From NCBI GenBank assembly GCA_003219415.1, contig QHOS01000039.1, positions 1 to 44,586 of the forward strand: a DNA stretch of 44,586 nt, in the 5' to 3' direction. A model generated the notes under the pieces. That model was given only the letters and a program-made list of their open reading frames with translations, was not told the origin of the DNA and made no database searches. Below are positions 32,017 through 39,525 of the stretch, in pieces. A program made the translations under genes and the position numbers. This stretch comes from Verrucomicrobiota bacterium (lineage in GTDB: Bacteria; Verrucomicrobiota; Verrucomicrobiia; Chthoniobacterales; UBA10450). Positions within the stretch are counted from its first letter, which is position 1. Every line of letters begins with the position of its first letter.

Positions 32017-32946
32017 ATGATCTCACGCCTTAATTCTTCTCTCGTACCCGTTACGTTTTTCTCACTTTTCCTAACGATAATGCTGACGTCGCCGCATCCA
32101 GTTGCTGCCGTTGATCGACCAATTTCTATTCCCGTGCAGATCACTCATGCCCAAAATTTTGATCCGTTCCCGTCTCCGGACGGCAAAAGGCTCGTCTTCA
32201 TCTCAATGCTTTCCGGTAGGGAACAATTGTTCACCATGAACGTCGACGGCTCCAATGTAGTCCAGCTAACCCGCGACGATGCCGATCACGAAGATCCCGC
32301 GTGGTCACCGGATGGGACCAGGATCGCGTTCGTCCTCATCGCCAAGGACCGTCACAGCATCGCGGTCATGAGAACTGATGGCAGCAACTTGGAAGTACTT
32401 ACACCACCGGAGCAGAATACCATCCATCCAAACTGGTCCGCGGACAGCAAACGCGTCATCTATTGCACGAATGATGACTTGCAACCGCCAAAGAAAAATT
32501 CTGCCGACATCAATGCGGTCGATCTGGCTACGAAGAAAGTCACGCGCCTTATCACAGGCGGGATCAATACCTACGGTTCGTGGTCGCTCGATATGAAACA
32601 CATCGCCTTCCGCAAAATCATTGGTGACGAGAACTCGGAGGTCTTTGTTGCGGATGGCGACGGCTCGAATCCGCGCGACCTAACGAACAACCCGTTCTTC
32701 GACGGCTGGCCGGCGTGGTCGCCTGATGGAGGGAGGATCGCGTTCGCATCGAATCGCCGTGGCCACGGTTACCAGATATTCATCATGCAAGCCGATGGCG
32801 CGAACCCGCGACTGGTCGCGAATACGGAAGGCCGCGGAACAGCGCCGCGATGGTCTCCCGATGGCAAAGCGATCTACTTTACAAACTGCGTTGCGAAAGA
32901 TTATGGAGCGGATTGCGAGGTTCTCATGGCGCGTTTAGAACCGTAG
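32017..32946 (+). CDS. Secreted TolB-like WD40/PD40 beta-propeller protein
   Basis: The protein has 309 residues from the ATG at 32017; a TTG at 31981 is possible but adds a non-signal leader. The signal peptide (SLVPVTFFSLFLTIMLTSPH, cleavage near VAA) is followed by at least five PD40 blades: FDPFPSPDGKRLVFIS, DPAWSPDGTRIAFVL, HPNWSADSKRVIYCT, WPAWSPDGGRIAFASN and APRWSPDGKAIYFTN. It lacks the N-terminal TolB domain, so it is not the Tol-Pal TolB itself. Such propellers act as periplasmic binding or scaffold proteins. The gene is divergent from the LysR gene and is followed by decayed gene fragments. Confidence 0.8.
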   Translation: MISRLNSSLVPVTFFSLFLTIMLTSPHPVAAVDRPISIPVQITHAQNFDPFPSPDGKRLVFISMLSGREQLFTMNVDGSNVVQLTRDDADHEDPAWSPDGTRIAFVLIAKDRHSIAVMRTDGSNLEVLTPPEQNTIHPNWSADSKRVIYCTNDDLQPPKKNSADINAVDLATKKVTRLITGGINTYGSWSLDMKHIAFRKIIGDENSEVFVADGDGSNPRDLTNNPFFDGWPAWSPDGGRIAFASNRRGHGYQIFIMQADGANPRLVANTEGRGTAPRWSPDGKAIYFTNCVAKDYGADCEVLMARLEP

Positions 32947-33010
32947 CCGCTCGTCGCGCCGTAGTCTGCGAAGGCGAAGTCCTTCCTCCCTAATTCTCCC
33001 TTGTTATCTG

Positions 33011-33150
33011 TTACTTATCCGGCAGCAGCACGATTTTCCCAAGCGCGCCCCGGCTCCATCATCGCGCGATGCGCCTGCGCTGCTTCCGCCAGCGGAAATT
33101 CTTTGCCGATCACTGGACGCAACGTTCCGTTTTCCAAACCGGCCACGAGT
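33011..33150 (-). pseudogene. 3' fragment of a zinc-type alcohol dehydrogenase / quinone oxidoreductase gene
   Basis: The minus strand reads VAGLENGTLRPVIGKEFPLA, EAAQAHRAMMEPGRA, then after a one-base frame change LGKIVLLPDK and TAA at 33011-33013. This is the typical C-terminus of NADPH:quinone oxidoreductases (AHR-x-ME-x-G...GKIVL). The rest of the gene is missing; at about 33150 the sequence switches to an unrelated HAD gene fragment on the other strand. A gene fossil. Confidence 0.7.
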
Positions 33151-33157
33151 GTGGCGG

Positions 33158-33439
33158 GAGGGGTACACCTCTGCCGACGATGCCGACAATTCCAAACCGG
33201 CGCCCGACATCTTTGCCGCTTCATTGAAAAAGCTTGGCGGCATTTCGCCTGCCGATGCCGTGACGGTCGGCGACACAAGGTCGACATCGAAGCCGCCGCA
33301 AAAGCCGGCCTGAAAACGATTGCGTTTCTCTGTGCCGGAACATCGGAATCAGCGTTGCGCGAAGCGGGGGGCAGCCGCGATCTACCGCGATTCCGCTCAT
33401 CTTCTGGACGAGTACAATAAATTGTCTTCTACTTTCTAA
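33158..33439 (+). pseudogene. 3' fragment of a HAD-superfamily hydrolase gene, frameshifted
   Basis: In three successive frames the plus strand gives TSADDADNSKPAPDIFAASL, KKLGGISPADAVTVGDT, then DIEAAAKAGLKTIAFLCAG and TSESALREAG, then AAAIYRDSAHLLDEYNKL with a stop at 33437. The motif III Lys (SKPAPDIF) and the motif IV acids (VGDT..DIEAA) of HAD phosphatases are recognisable. There are at least two frameshifts and no 5' half, so it is inactive. It abuts the oxidoreductase fragment, marking a rearrangement point. Confidence 0.7.
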
Positions 33440-33514
33440 TCCCCCTGTTAATTCGTAATTGAAACTCGCTCACTCTCGCAATCGACTGCCGTAGATTAAG
33501 TCAAATCTCACAGC

Positions 33515-34678
33515 ATGAAAAAGCCTCATCCGAAAGCGATTTCGCTGAAACCGTCTGTGGAATATGGTGGTTTGATCGGTGACATTGGGGAGTTGCTCGA
33601 GGCAGCCCGCCGCAATGCGGCGCGAGCGGTTAACGCTCTCATGACTGCGACCTATTGGGAGATCGGGCGGCGCATTGTTGAGTTCGAGCAGCGAGGGAAA
33701 AAGCGCGCCGAATACGGAGAAGAGCTGTTGCAGCGATTGGCGCAGGACTTGACCGCCAGGTTTGGTCGCGGCTTCTCGTATCCAAACGTTAACAAGTTTC
33801 GCCAATTCTACCTTGCGTTTCCCGCTTCGGGAATTCTCTCGACACCGTCAATAGAATCCATCCACACGATTCTCTCGACACCGTCAATAGAATCACAACG
33901 CAAGAAAGGCCAGACATCGTCTGGCGAATTGGCGGTTCGCGATCTTGCGGCTCGGTTTCCGCTGCCTTGGTCACACTATGTCCGCCTGCTTTCCACGAAG
34001 AGCGCCGAGGCGCGCCGATTTTATGAGACCGAGGCCTTGCGCGGTGGCTGGAGCGTACGCCAGCTCGACCGTCAGATTGGCTCGCAATTCTACGAACGCA
34101 CCGCTCTTTCGCGAAATAAAAGCGCCATGTTGCGCAAAGGTTCCCTTGCCTCCGCAGAGGATTCAATTTCCGCCGACGAAGAAGTACGCGATCCGCTCGT
34201 TCTCGAATTCCTCGGACTAAAAGATGAATACTCGGAGACCGAACTTGAACAGGCGCTCTTGCGGCACCTTGAGAACTTTCTGCTCGAGCTCGGCGGCGGC
34301 TTTGCCTTCGTCGGTCGCCAACGCCGATTGCGAATCGGCGGCGAATGGTACCGCGTCGATCTTCTTTTCTTTCACCGCAAACTGCGGTGCCTTGTGATTA
34401 TTGATCTGAAAGTCGGCAAGTTCACGCATGCCGATGCGGGCCAGATGCACCTTTATCTGAATTACGCGCGCGAACACTGGACGCAGGCGGACGAGAATCC
34501 GCCGGTTGGTCTAATCCTGTGTGCCGAGAAAGATGATGCGATTGCTAAGTACGCGCTGGAAGGATTGCCGAATAAGGTTCTGGCGCGCGAATACAAGCTC
34601 GCCCTACCAGCTGAAAAACGCCTGGCGGCCGAGATCGAAAAGACCCGCGAGCTTCTGGAACGAAGAACCCGCACATGA
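33515..34678 (+). CDS. YhcG-type PDDEXK nuclease-family protein (DUF1016)
   Basis: The protein has 387 residues. The N-terminal DUF1016 helical domain has ATYWEIGRRIVEFEQRGKKR (about 45-64), YGEELLQRLAQDL and GRGFSYPNVNKFRQFYLAFP. A repetitive linker follows, then PLPWSHYVRLLS (about 149-160) and RGGWSVRQLDRQI. The C-terminal PD-(D/E)XK nuclease core has RVDLLFFHRKL (Asp 282) and IDLKVGKF (Asp 297, Lys 299), both catalytic positions present. Family members are dispersed widely, often near restriction or mobile genes, and are thought to act on DNA; the exact role is unsettled. It stands alone here, between gene fossils and a GH13 gene, consistent with horizontal transfer. Confidence 0.85.
   Translation: MKKPHPKAISLKPSVEYGGLIGDIGELLEAARRNAARAVNALMTATYWEIGRRIVEFEQRGKKRAEYGEELLQRLAQDLTARFGRGFSYPNVNKFRQFYLAFPASGILSTPSIESIHTILSTPSIESQRKKGQTSSGELAVRDLAARFPLPWSHYVRLLSTKSAEARRFYETEALRGGWSVRQLDRQIGSQFYERTALSRNKSAMLRKGSLASAEDSISADEEVRDPLVLEFLGLKDEYSETELEQALLRHLENFLLELGGGFAFVGRQRRLRIGGEWYRVDLLFFHRKLRCLVIIDLKVGKFTHADAGQMHLYLNYAREHWTQADENPPVGLILCAEKDDAIAKYALEGLPNKVLAREYKLALPAEKRLAAEIEKTRELLERRTRT
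33833..33894 (+). repeat. Tandem in-frame 36-bp duplication in the YhcG-like gene
   Basis: Two identical 26-base copies (ATTCTCTCGACACCGTCAAT plus AGAATC) at 33833..33858 and 33869..33894, period 36 bases, encode the doubled peptide ILSTPSIES in the linker between the two domains. A related 20-base sequence is found at 43971..43990 in an intergenic region (17 of 20 match). Confidence 0.85.
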
Positions 34679-34722
34679 ATGCATTTTCTCCTTCTCCTGC
34701 GTGAGTCTTCTCACTGCCCCAT

Positions 34723-36411
34723 ATGATCAATGATCTTTGGTACAAAAACGCGGTGATCTACTGCCTGTCGGTCGGTACTTACATGGACGCTGATGGCGAT
34801 GGGACCGGCGATTTCCGGGGACTAATGCGTCGCCTCGATTATCTGCATGGACTCGGAGTCACCGCGATTTGGCTCATGCCGTTTCAAACTTCGCCGTGCC
34901 GGGATGACGGTTACGACGTCGCCGACTACTACAATGTCGATCCGCGCTACGGCACGCTCGGCGATTTCATCGAGTTTACCCACGGCGCAAAACAACGCGG
35001 CATTCGTGTTTTGATCGATCTGGTCGTGAACCACACGTCCGACCAGCATCCCTGGTTCAAGCAGGCGCGTTCGGATCCAAATTCGAAATATCGGAATTGG
35101 TACGTCTGGTCGAAGAAGAAACCGAAGCAAGCGAGTAAAGGAATGGTGTTTCCCGGCGTACAAAAAACAACGTGGACCTACGATCGAGAAGCCAAAGCCT
35201 GGTATTTCCACCGATTTTACGACTTCCAGCCTGACCTCAATACCTCAAGTCCGGAAGTGCAGGATGAAATACTTAAAATCATGGGCTTTTGGATTCAGTC
35301 GGGCGTCTCCGGATTTCGCATGGATGCGGTCCCTTTCATTATCTCGACTAAGGGACCCAACGTGCGAAAACCAAAGCAGCAGTTCGATATGCTGCGCGTG
35401 TTTCGCGAATTCCTTCAGTGGCGCCAGGGCGACTGCATTGTGCTGGCCGAAGCCAATGTGCTGCCCGAAACCGACATGGATTACTTCGGCGAAGACGGCG
35501 ATCGCATGCACATGATGTTCAACTTTCAGGTGAACCAAAACCTGTTCTATGCATTGGCCGCCGCTGATACGCGCCCGCTGATCAAAGCGTTGAAAGCGAC
35601 AAAACCGCGGCCGGCGACGGCGCAGTGGGGAATCTTTCTTCGAAATCACGACGAACTTGACCTGGGGCGCTTGCAAAAGAAGCAGCAGCAAACGGTGTTT
35701 AAGGCGTTTGGACCGGACAAACACATGCAGCTTTACGATCGTGGGATCAGACGCCGCCTTGCGCCAATGCTCGGAGGCGATCAGCGCCGACTTAAGCTGG
35801 CTTATAGCTTAATGTTCACACTTCCTGGAACACCGGTGGTTCGCTACGGCGATGAGATCGGCATGGGCGACGATCTCACGCAACGGGAACGCGCCTGTGC
35901 GCGGACTGCGATGCAATGGTCGGACGAACCGCACGGTGGATTTACTAAAAACCCAAAGCCGCATATTCCTGTGATAGATAAAGGGCCTTATGGCTATCAA
36001 CATGTGAACGCTGCGGTCCAGCGACGCGATCCAGAGTCAATGCTGAACTGGACCGAGCGCATCATTCGAATGCGCAAAGAAGTTCCGGAAATTGGCTGGG
36101 GAGATTTTACCGTGCTGAAAGTCCGCGATCCCGCCGTTCTCGCTCTCCGGTATGACTGGCGCAATAATTCAGTGTTGTTTCTACATAATCTTTACGAACA
36201 ACCGCGCGAAATTCTCGTGGACCCGGGCGTCAATAGCGAACAAGGCAAACTGCTGGTTAATCTTCTTGCCGAGAACCACAGTCGGGCTAACAAATCCGGC
36301 AAGCACCGGATTATGCTGGAAGGCTACGGTTACCGGTGGTACCGAATCGGCGGACTCGACTATCTGTTGCGTCGAACCGATATCGATCACAAAGAGACCG
36401 ACGCGGTTTGA
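34723..36411 (+). CDS. GH13 alpha-amylase-family enzyme, trehalose synthase-like
   Basis: The protein has 562 residues with an intact (beta/alpha)8 GH13 domain: conserved region I DLVVNHTSD (99-107), region II GFRMDAVPF with nucleophile Asp 201, region III VLAEANVLP with acid/base Glu 243, and region IV FLRNHDELDL with Asp 310. The opening WYKNAVIYCLSVGTYMDADG and DGDGTGDFRGL resembles trehalose synthase (maltose to trehalose isomerase), as does GIRRRLAPMLGGDQRRLKLA. It lacks the fused maltokinase domain seen in some TreS proteins. The substrate could also be another alpha-glucoside. No glgE or treY/treZ gene is visible nearby. The ATG is preceded by only a weak RBS. A hairpin terminator follows. 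Confidence 0.85.
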   Translation: MINDLWYKNAVIYCLSVGTYMDADGDGTGDFRGLMRRLDYLHGLGVTAIWLMPFQTSPCRDDGYDVADYYNVDPRYGTLGDFIEFTHGAKQRGIRVLIDLVVNHTSDQHPWFKQARSDPNSKYRNWYVWSKKKPKQASKGMVFPGVQKTTWTYDREAKAWYFHRFYDFQPDLNTSSPEVQDEILKIMGFWIQSGVSGFRMDAVPFIISTKGPNVRKPKQQFDMLRVFREFLQWRQGDCIVLAEANVLPETDMDYFGEDGDRMHMMFNFQVNQNLFYALAAADTRPLIKALKATKPRPATAQWGIFLRNHDELDLGRLQKKQQQTVFKAFGPDKHMQLYDRGIRRRLAPMLGGDQRRLKLAYSLMFTLPGTPVVRYGDEIGMGDDLTQRERACARTAMQWSDEPHGGFTKNPKPHIPVIDKGPYGYQHVNAAVQRRDPESMLNWTERIIRMRKEVPEIGWGDFTVLKVRDPAVLALRYDWRNNSVLFLHNLYEQPREILVDPGVNSEQGKLLVNLLAENHSRANKSGKHRIMLEGYGYRWYRIGGLDYLLRRTDIDHKETDAV

Positions 36412-36432
36412 AAAACAAACCCAGCAAAGAAA

Positions 36433-36463
36433 AGCCGCCAGGGCATTGACGCGCCCGGCGGCT
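36433..36463. terminator. Bidirectional hairpin terminator between convergent genes
   Basis: AGCCGCCAGGGC (36433-36444) pairs with GCCCGGCGGCT (36453-36463) with one bulged base. On the minus strand the stem is followed at once by TTTTCTTT, suiting the gene that ends at 36529. On the plus strand a T-run starts about 14 bases on, so it is weaker for the GH13 gene. Confidence 0.65.
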
Positions 36464-36528
36464 CCTCGAATCCAACTTTTTACTTGTTCTTCGGCGCGCC
36501 CGGCGGTCGCGCCCTACCAAATCGCTAC

Positions 36529-37396
36529 TTATCCCATCCCAAGGGAATCTAGCGTCGGCTGGTCAATCGCGGCTGTCGTCGTGAGCCCATTGTCGTTCTG
36601 GTAGGCGGTGAGAGCCTCGCGGGTCAACGGCCCGAGCAGTCCGTCCACCTCACCCTTGTAATAGCCCATCTCTTGAAGCACGCCCTGCACGTCGGCGATC
36701 ACCTTGTCCGGTGGCTCAGCATGGTGACCCACGTAGATCGGTCCGTCGTAGGCATAATATTGGGCCGAAGGACTGTAACCCCATGCCGGATACCAGTAGC
36801 CGTTGTTCCAGTAGTAGTAACCGCCACCGATCAGCTCCACACGGTTGTAATGCGACCGATACCAGCCCTGATCGTGCCATTCCGGATGATACGAGCGGAA
36901 TACTTCGTATTGCGGACCCTGCCAGCGATCACTTCCTTGAATCCGATAATTCTGGTTGTAGGTAACCGCTGGAACCTGCTGCGGCTTTGGCTGCGCACGG
37001 AAGTTCGCGTGCTGTTGCACGAGGTGTCGGCGCGCCTTCCCGTTGACCGGTAACGTTCGTTCCCGGCGCATTCGCAGATTCCTGGTTCGCTGGAGTTTTT
37101 CCGCCCTTTCTTGCACCGGGCTCATTGGTTGTGCCACGCTCATGCGTAGCTCCGCGTTCCTTCATGGCACCGGGCTGATTCGTAGGTTCGTGTTCCTTGA
37201 TCGCTCCGTGCTGCTTTGCGGGCGGTGTCTCAGGCTTCGCCGCATTCGGCTTCGGCTGTTGTGCTTGAGTGGCGCGCGCTTTTTCCGGGGCGCGCTTGCC
37301 CTTTGATGGTGATTGCTGTTCGACTGGCTGTTGCGCCAAAGCGGCTCCCGCCAGCGCCAGTGAACAGCTTATTAGTAAACTGGTAAGTTTTTTCAT
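36529..37396 (-). pseudogene. Secreted peptidoglycan-binding-domain protein, interrupted by a frameshift
   Basis: Two overlapping frames make one sensible protein. From ATG 37396 the first frame gives a signal peptide (SLLISCSLALAGAALAQQ) and a hydrophilic repeat-like linker (ERGATHERGTTNEPGARKGG) as far as GTNVTG. From about 37050 the other frame continues VNGKARRHLVQQHANFRAQP, a Tyr/Trp-rich segment (GGGYYYWNNGYWYPAWGY), and a peptidoglycan-binding domain 1 (VIADVQGVLQEMGYYKGEVD, about the last 60 residues). One extra base (or two missing) near 37045-37055 would explain the break. Either the gene is recently inactivated or there is a sequence error. It would bind cell wall in the periplasm. 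The protein at 38282 shares the linker style. Confidence 0.7.
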
Positions 37397-37707
37397 AATA
37401 ATAATATTTAGTCGTCAGACGTTCGCGATTTATTCAGGGTCCTTCCTGTAATTTCCCCTCAGGCGCGTGCTCGCGAATCTTTTCGGAGTTACGCGTCATT
37501 CGATCGCCTAACCATACTTCGTGCAGCCGCACCCATCCGGTTCCTCGCAAACAAGATTACAGCTCAATGGGACACCTTTCCTTGCAGGTTAGCGGGATAA
37601 AACCGACTACCCTATACGCCGCGCGGCGAAAAAATTTTCGTTGAGACGCGAGACAGCGCATTTCACAGCGATGCGGTCGAGCTTTTTACCACTTTATTGA
37701 TTTCAGA
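37397..37707. other. 311-base intergenic region
   Basis: No gene is seen. It must hold the promoter of the minus-strand gene starting at 37396. It contains a short AT-rich dyad CGAAAAAATTTTCG (about 37627-37640), with no other clear signal. Confidence 0.4.
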
Positions 37708-38070
37708 TTACGTCTCACCGCTTTCCCCAGACCTTGAACGCTGATCGCGGTCAGCTTCTTCAACGCCTTCCTGAATTAGTTTCTCCGGGATGTTTTGCTC
37801 ATCTTCGGGGCGCACCGTCGGAGCTTTTTCGCCCGAGGACACAAGTGGCATTCCCCAGTCTCGACCCGGTTCCTCTCTTGTCGCAGACTTCTCCGAGCCT
37901 GATGTCGCACCGATCAGTTCCTCCCGCGCACGAGTCTGGTCGAGATCATTCGGCTGCGCGCGCCCGTCGCTGCGCGCGATCTGACGCGCCCGCTCCTCGA
38001 TCATTTGCGGCGTCACTGTTCCTAGTCCTTGCGTTCCACGAATGATTTTCCCTTTTTGTGCTTCATCCAT
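37708..38070 (-). CDS. Small hydrophilic protein of unknown function
   Basis: The protein has 120 residues from the ATG at 38070; a GTG four codons upstream is an alternative. The first third is well structured and conserved-looking (MDEAQKGKIIRGTQGLGTVT then PQMIEERARQIA). The remainder is charged and likely disordered (NDLDQTRAREELIGATSGSE, EKLIQEGVEEADRDQRSRSG). There is no signal peptide or membrane span, so it is cytoplasmic. I do not recognise a family. It precedes the frameshifted wall-binding gene on the same strand, with a 311-base gap between them. Confidence 0.6.
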   Translation of the reverse strand: MDEAQKGKIIRGTQGLGTVTPQMIEERARQIARSDGRAQPNDLDQTRAREELIGATSGSEKSATREEPGRDWGMPLVSSGEKAPTVRPEDEQNIPEKLIQEGVEEADRDQRSRSGESGET

Positions 38071-38130
38071 AAGCGTATACACGATTCGCGTCGGATAACG
38101 CTCGCGGCTGGGTTCTAGTCCTAACGAGCC

Positions 38131-38145
38131 TAATCACTAATCACG
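38131..38145. repeat. Short ATCACTAATCACG intergenic patch
   Basis: TAATCACTAATCACG repeats the unit found at 28718 and 44061. It sits between two minus-strand genes. Confidence 0.55.
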
Positions 38146-38220
38146 GTTTCGCCGGCTTCCCCTGCGTTCTAATCGGATCGGTACTTTGGAAAAATGCAAA
38201 GCGACGTCCAGGATCAGGTC

Positions 38221-38267
38221 GACACAAAAAAAGCGCTCCGCATTTTCCAGCGGAGCGCTTTTGTGTC
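38221..38267. terminator. Strong bidirectional Rho-independent terminator
   Basis: The long stem GACACAAAA..GCGCTCCGC / GCGGAGCGCTTTTGTGTC surrounds an eight-base loop and has A-rich and T-rich flanks, so it can work in both directions. It lies 14 bases after the stop of the minus-strand gene ending at 38282. Confidence 0.9.
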
Positions 38268-38281
38268 GCGCAGAGGCTGCG

Positions 38282-38842
38282 CTACTCAACTTCAATAAAC
38301 TCCGGATCGCCTGCGCAGATCACTCGTTCCGAGTATACAAAGCCGTCCACGTCAACCGCGACCCAGCAACCGTCCACGAACGCGAAGTACGTGTTCCCGA
38401 TCAGCCGGAAATGGTTCGCCCCGAAACGTTGGACGAAGAACTCCTTCGGATGCCGCCCAAGACTGAACACTTCGCTGTGACGCGACTTGAACTCTTGCAC
38501 GTTCACCCTCGTGGATTGGTTTACGTTCGTCTGATTCGTGCTCCTCACGTTCGTTTGGCTCGTGCTCGAACGTGCGCCAGGCTCATTCCTGTTGATACCA
38601 GGTTCATTCCTGTTTACGTCCGGAGCGCGGCCCTTAACGTCCGTCTGTCCACGTACGTTGGCGCCCGTTTCAGGTTTTGCCTGCGGTTTGCTCTGCTCCT
38701 GCGCGGGACGCATCTTCTTCCCTTTCGTCGGCGCAGTAGTCTGCGTTTCCTTCGTCTGCCCCTGCGTCTGTTGTGGCTCCGTTGTCTGGCCTAACGCCAG
38801 GAGCGGTAAGGCCACAACCGCTGTTATTGTCAGTATCCTCAT
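38282..38842 (-). CDS. Small secreted protein with N/E/P/G-rich linker
   Basis: The protein has 186 residues and a good RBS (AAAGGGGAAT) before the ATG. The signal peptide (MRILTITAVVALPLLALGQ) is followed by a Gln/Thr/Lys-rich region (about 20-60), then imperfect repeats DVNRNEPGINRNEPGARSS and TNVRSTNQTNVNQSTRVNV. The C-terminal folded part has FKSRHSEVFSLGRHPKEFFV, RFGANHFRLIGNTYFAFVDG, CWVAVDVDGFVYSERVICAG and one Cys pair. It is a paralogue in style of the broken gene at 36529..37396, where RRHLVQQH takes the place of KSRHSEVF. Function is unknown; it is likely periplasmic or exported. A strong terminator follows. Confidence 0.65.
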   Translation of the reverse strand: MRILTITAVVALPLLALGQTTEPQQTQGQTKETQTTAPTKGKKMRPAQEQSKPQAKPETGANVRGQTDVKGRAPDVNRNEPGINRNEPGARSSTSQTNVRSTNQTNVNQSTRVNVQEFKSRHSEVFSLGRHPKEFFVQRFGANHFRLIGNTYFAFVDGCWVAVDVDGFVYSERVICAGDPEFIEVE

Positions 38843-39016
38843 GATTCCCCTTTCTTTCTATTAATTCGTATCCCAAAAAAGCATTGGACCCCTAGATCAC
38901 TCAATATCCTGACACCGCCGACGCGTAGGCTTGGAAAATTATTTTTCGAATCACCAACTCAAGGAGTTACAAACTAATGTGGGCGCGCCCGGGTTTTCCC
39001 CTTTAGACTTTTGCTA

Positions 39017-39453
39017 ATGCTCGACATAGGTCTTTTGCTTTTCCGCGCAGCCGGATTCCTGCTGGCGTTTACCTTCGGCGTGCAAAAGATCGGATGGTAC
39101 GTGACGGCGTTTCATGCCGGGAAACCGCTATTGTCATCCATCGGACTGACGCCGCTAATTGCGCATATGGGCCTCCCGTTACCAGTCATTCTTGCGTTGT
39201 GGATCACACTGAACGAATCGATCGGAGCTTTCTTCGTTGGCATCGGTTTGCTTACTCGGTTTGCAGCGGCGAGTCTCGCCTTGGAATGATCGGCGCGCTT
39301 TATACCAGCGTCCGCTTGGAAGAAGATTGGCTGAGAGCAGCGCTTTATTTCGTCATCTTTCTCGGTTTGATCTTCACCGGAGCTGGCAAGTTCTCAATCG
39401 ATCGCTTACTGCAAACTAGAAAGACAAAACAACACCGCGGGTCCGTGTTCTGA
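39017..39453 (+). pseudogene. DoxX-family membrane protein split by an ATGA frame change
   Basis: The first part (ATG 39017 to TGA 39287-39289) gives three DoxX-type spans: LLLFRAAGFLLAFTFGVQKI, HMGLPLPVILALWITLNESI and FFVGIGLLTRFAAASLALE. The second part starts at ATG 39286 in another frame, overlapping the stop as ATGA, and gives MIGALYTSVRLEEDWLRAAL, then YFVIFLGLIFTGAGKFSIDR. Joined, this is one DoxX protein of about 146 residues. A missing A in GGAATG would explain it as a frameshift. Alternatively translation may restart at the ATGA. A nine-codon frame with a good AAGGAG site (38977..39006) lies just upstream. DoxX proteins are small quinone-linked or redox-associated membrane proteins. 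Confidence 0.65.
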
Positions 39454-39525
39454 TCGATCCTGCGATCCGTGCTTATGGCGAGTTAAATTGACAAGTAGTC
39501 GAGATTTTTTCCAAACTTCACGCCT

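Noticed and set aside
31842-32144. 100-codon minus-strand frame
   Set aside because: It overlaps the signal peptide region of the TolB-like gene antisense and shows no domain.
38186-38794. 202-codon plus-strand frame
   Set aside because: It starts across a strong terminator and is antisense to the secreted protein at 38282; Arg/Leu-rich shadow.
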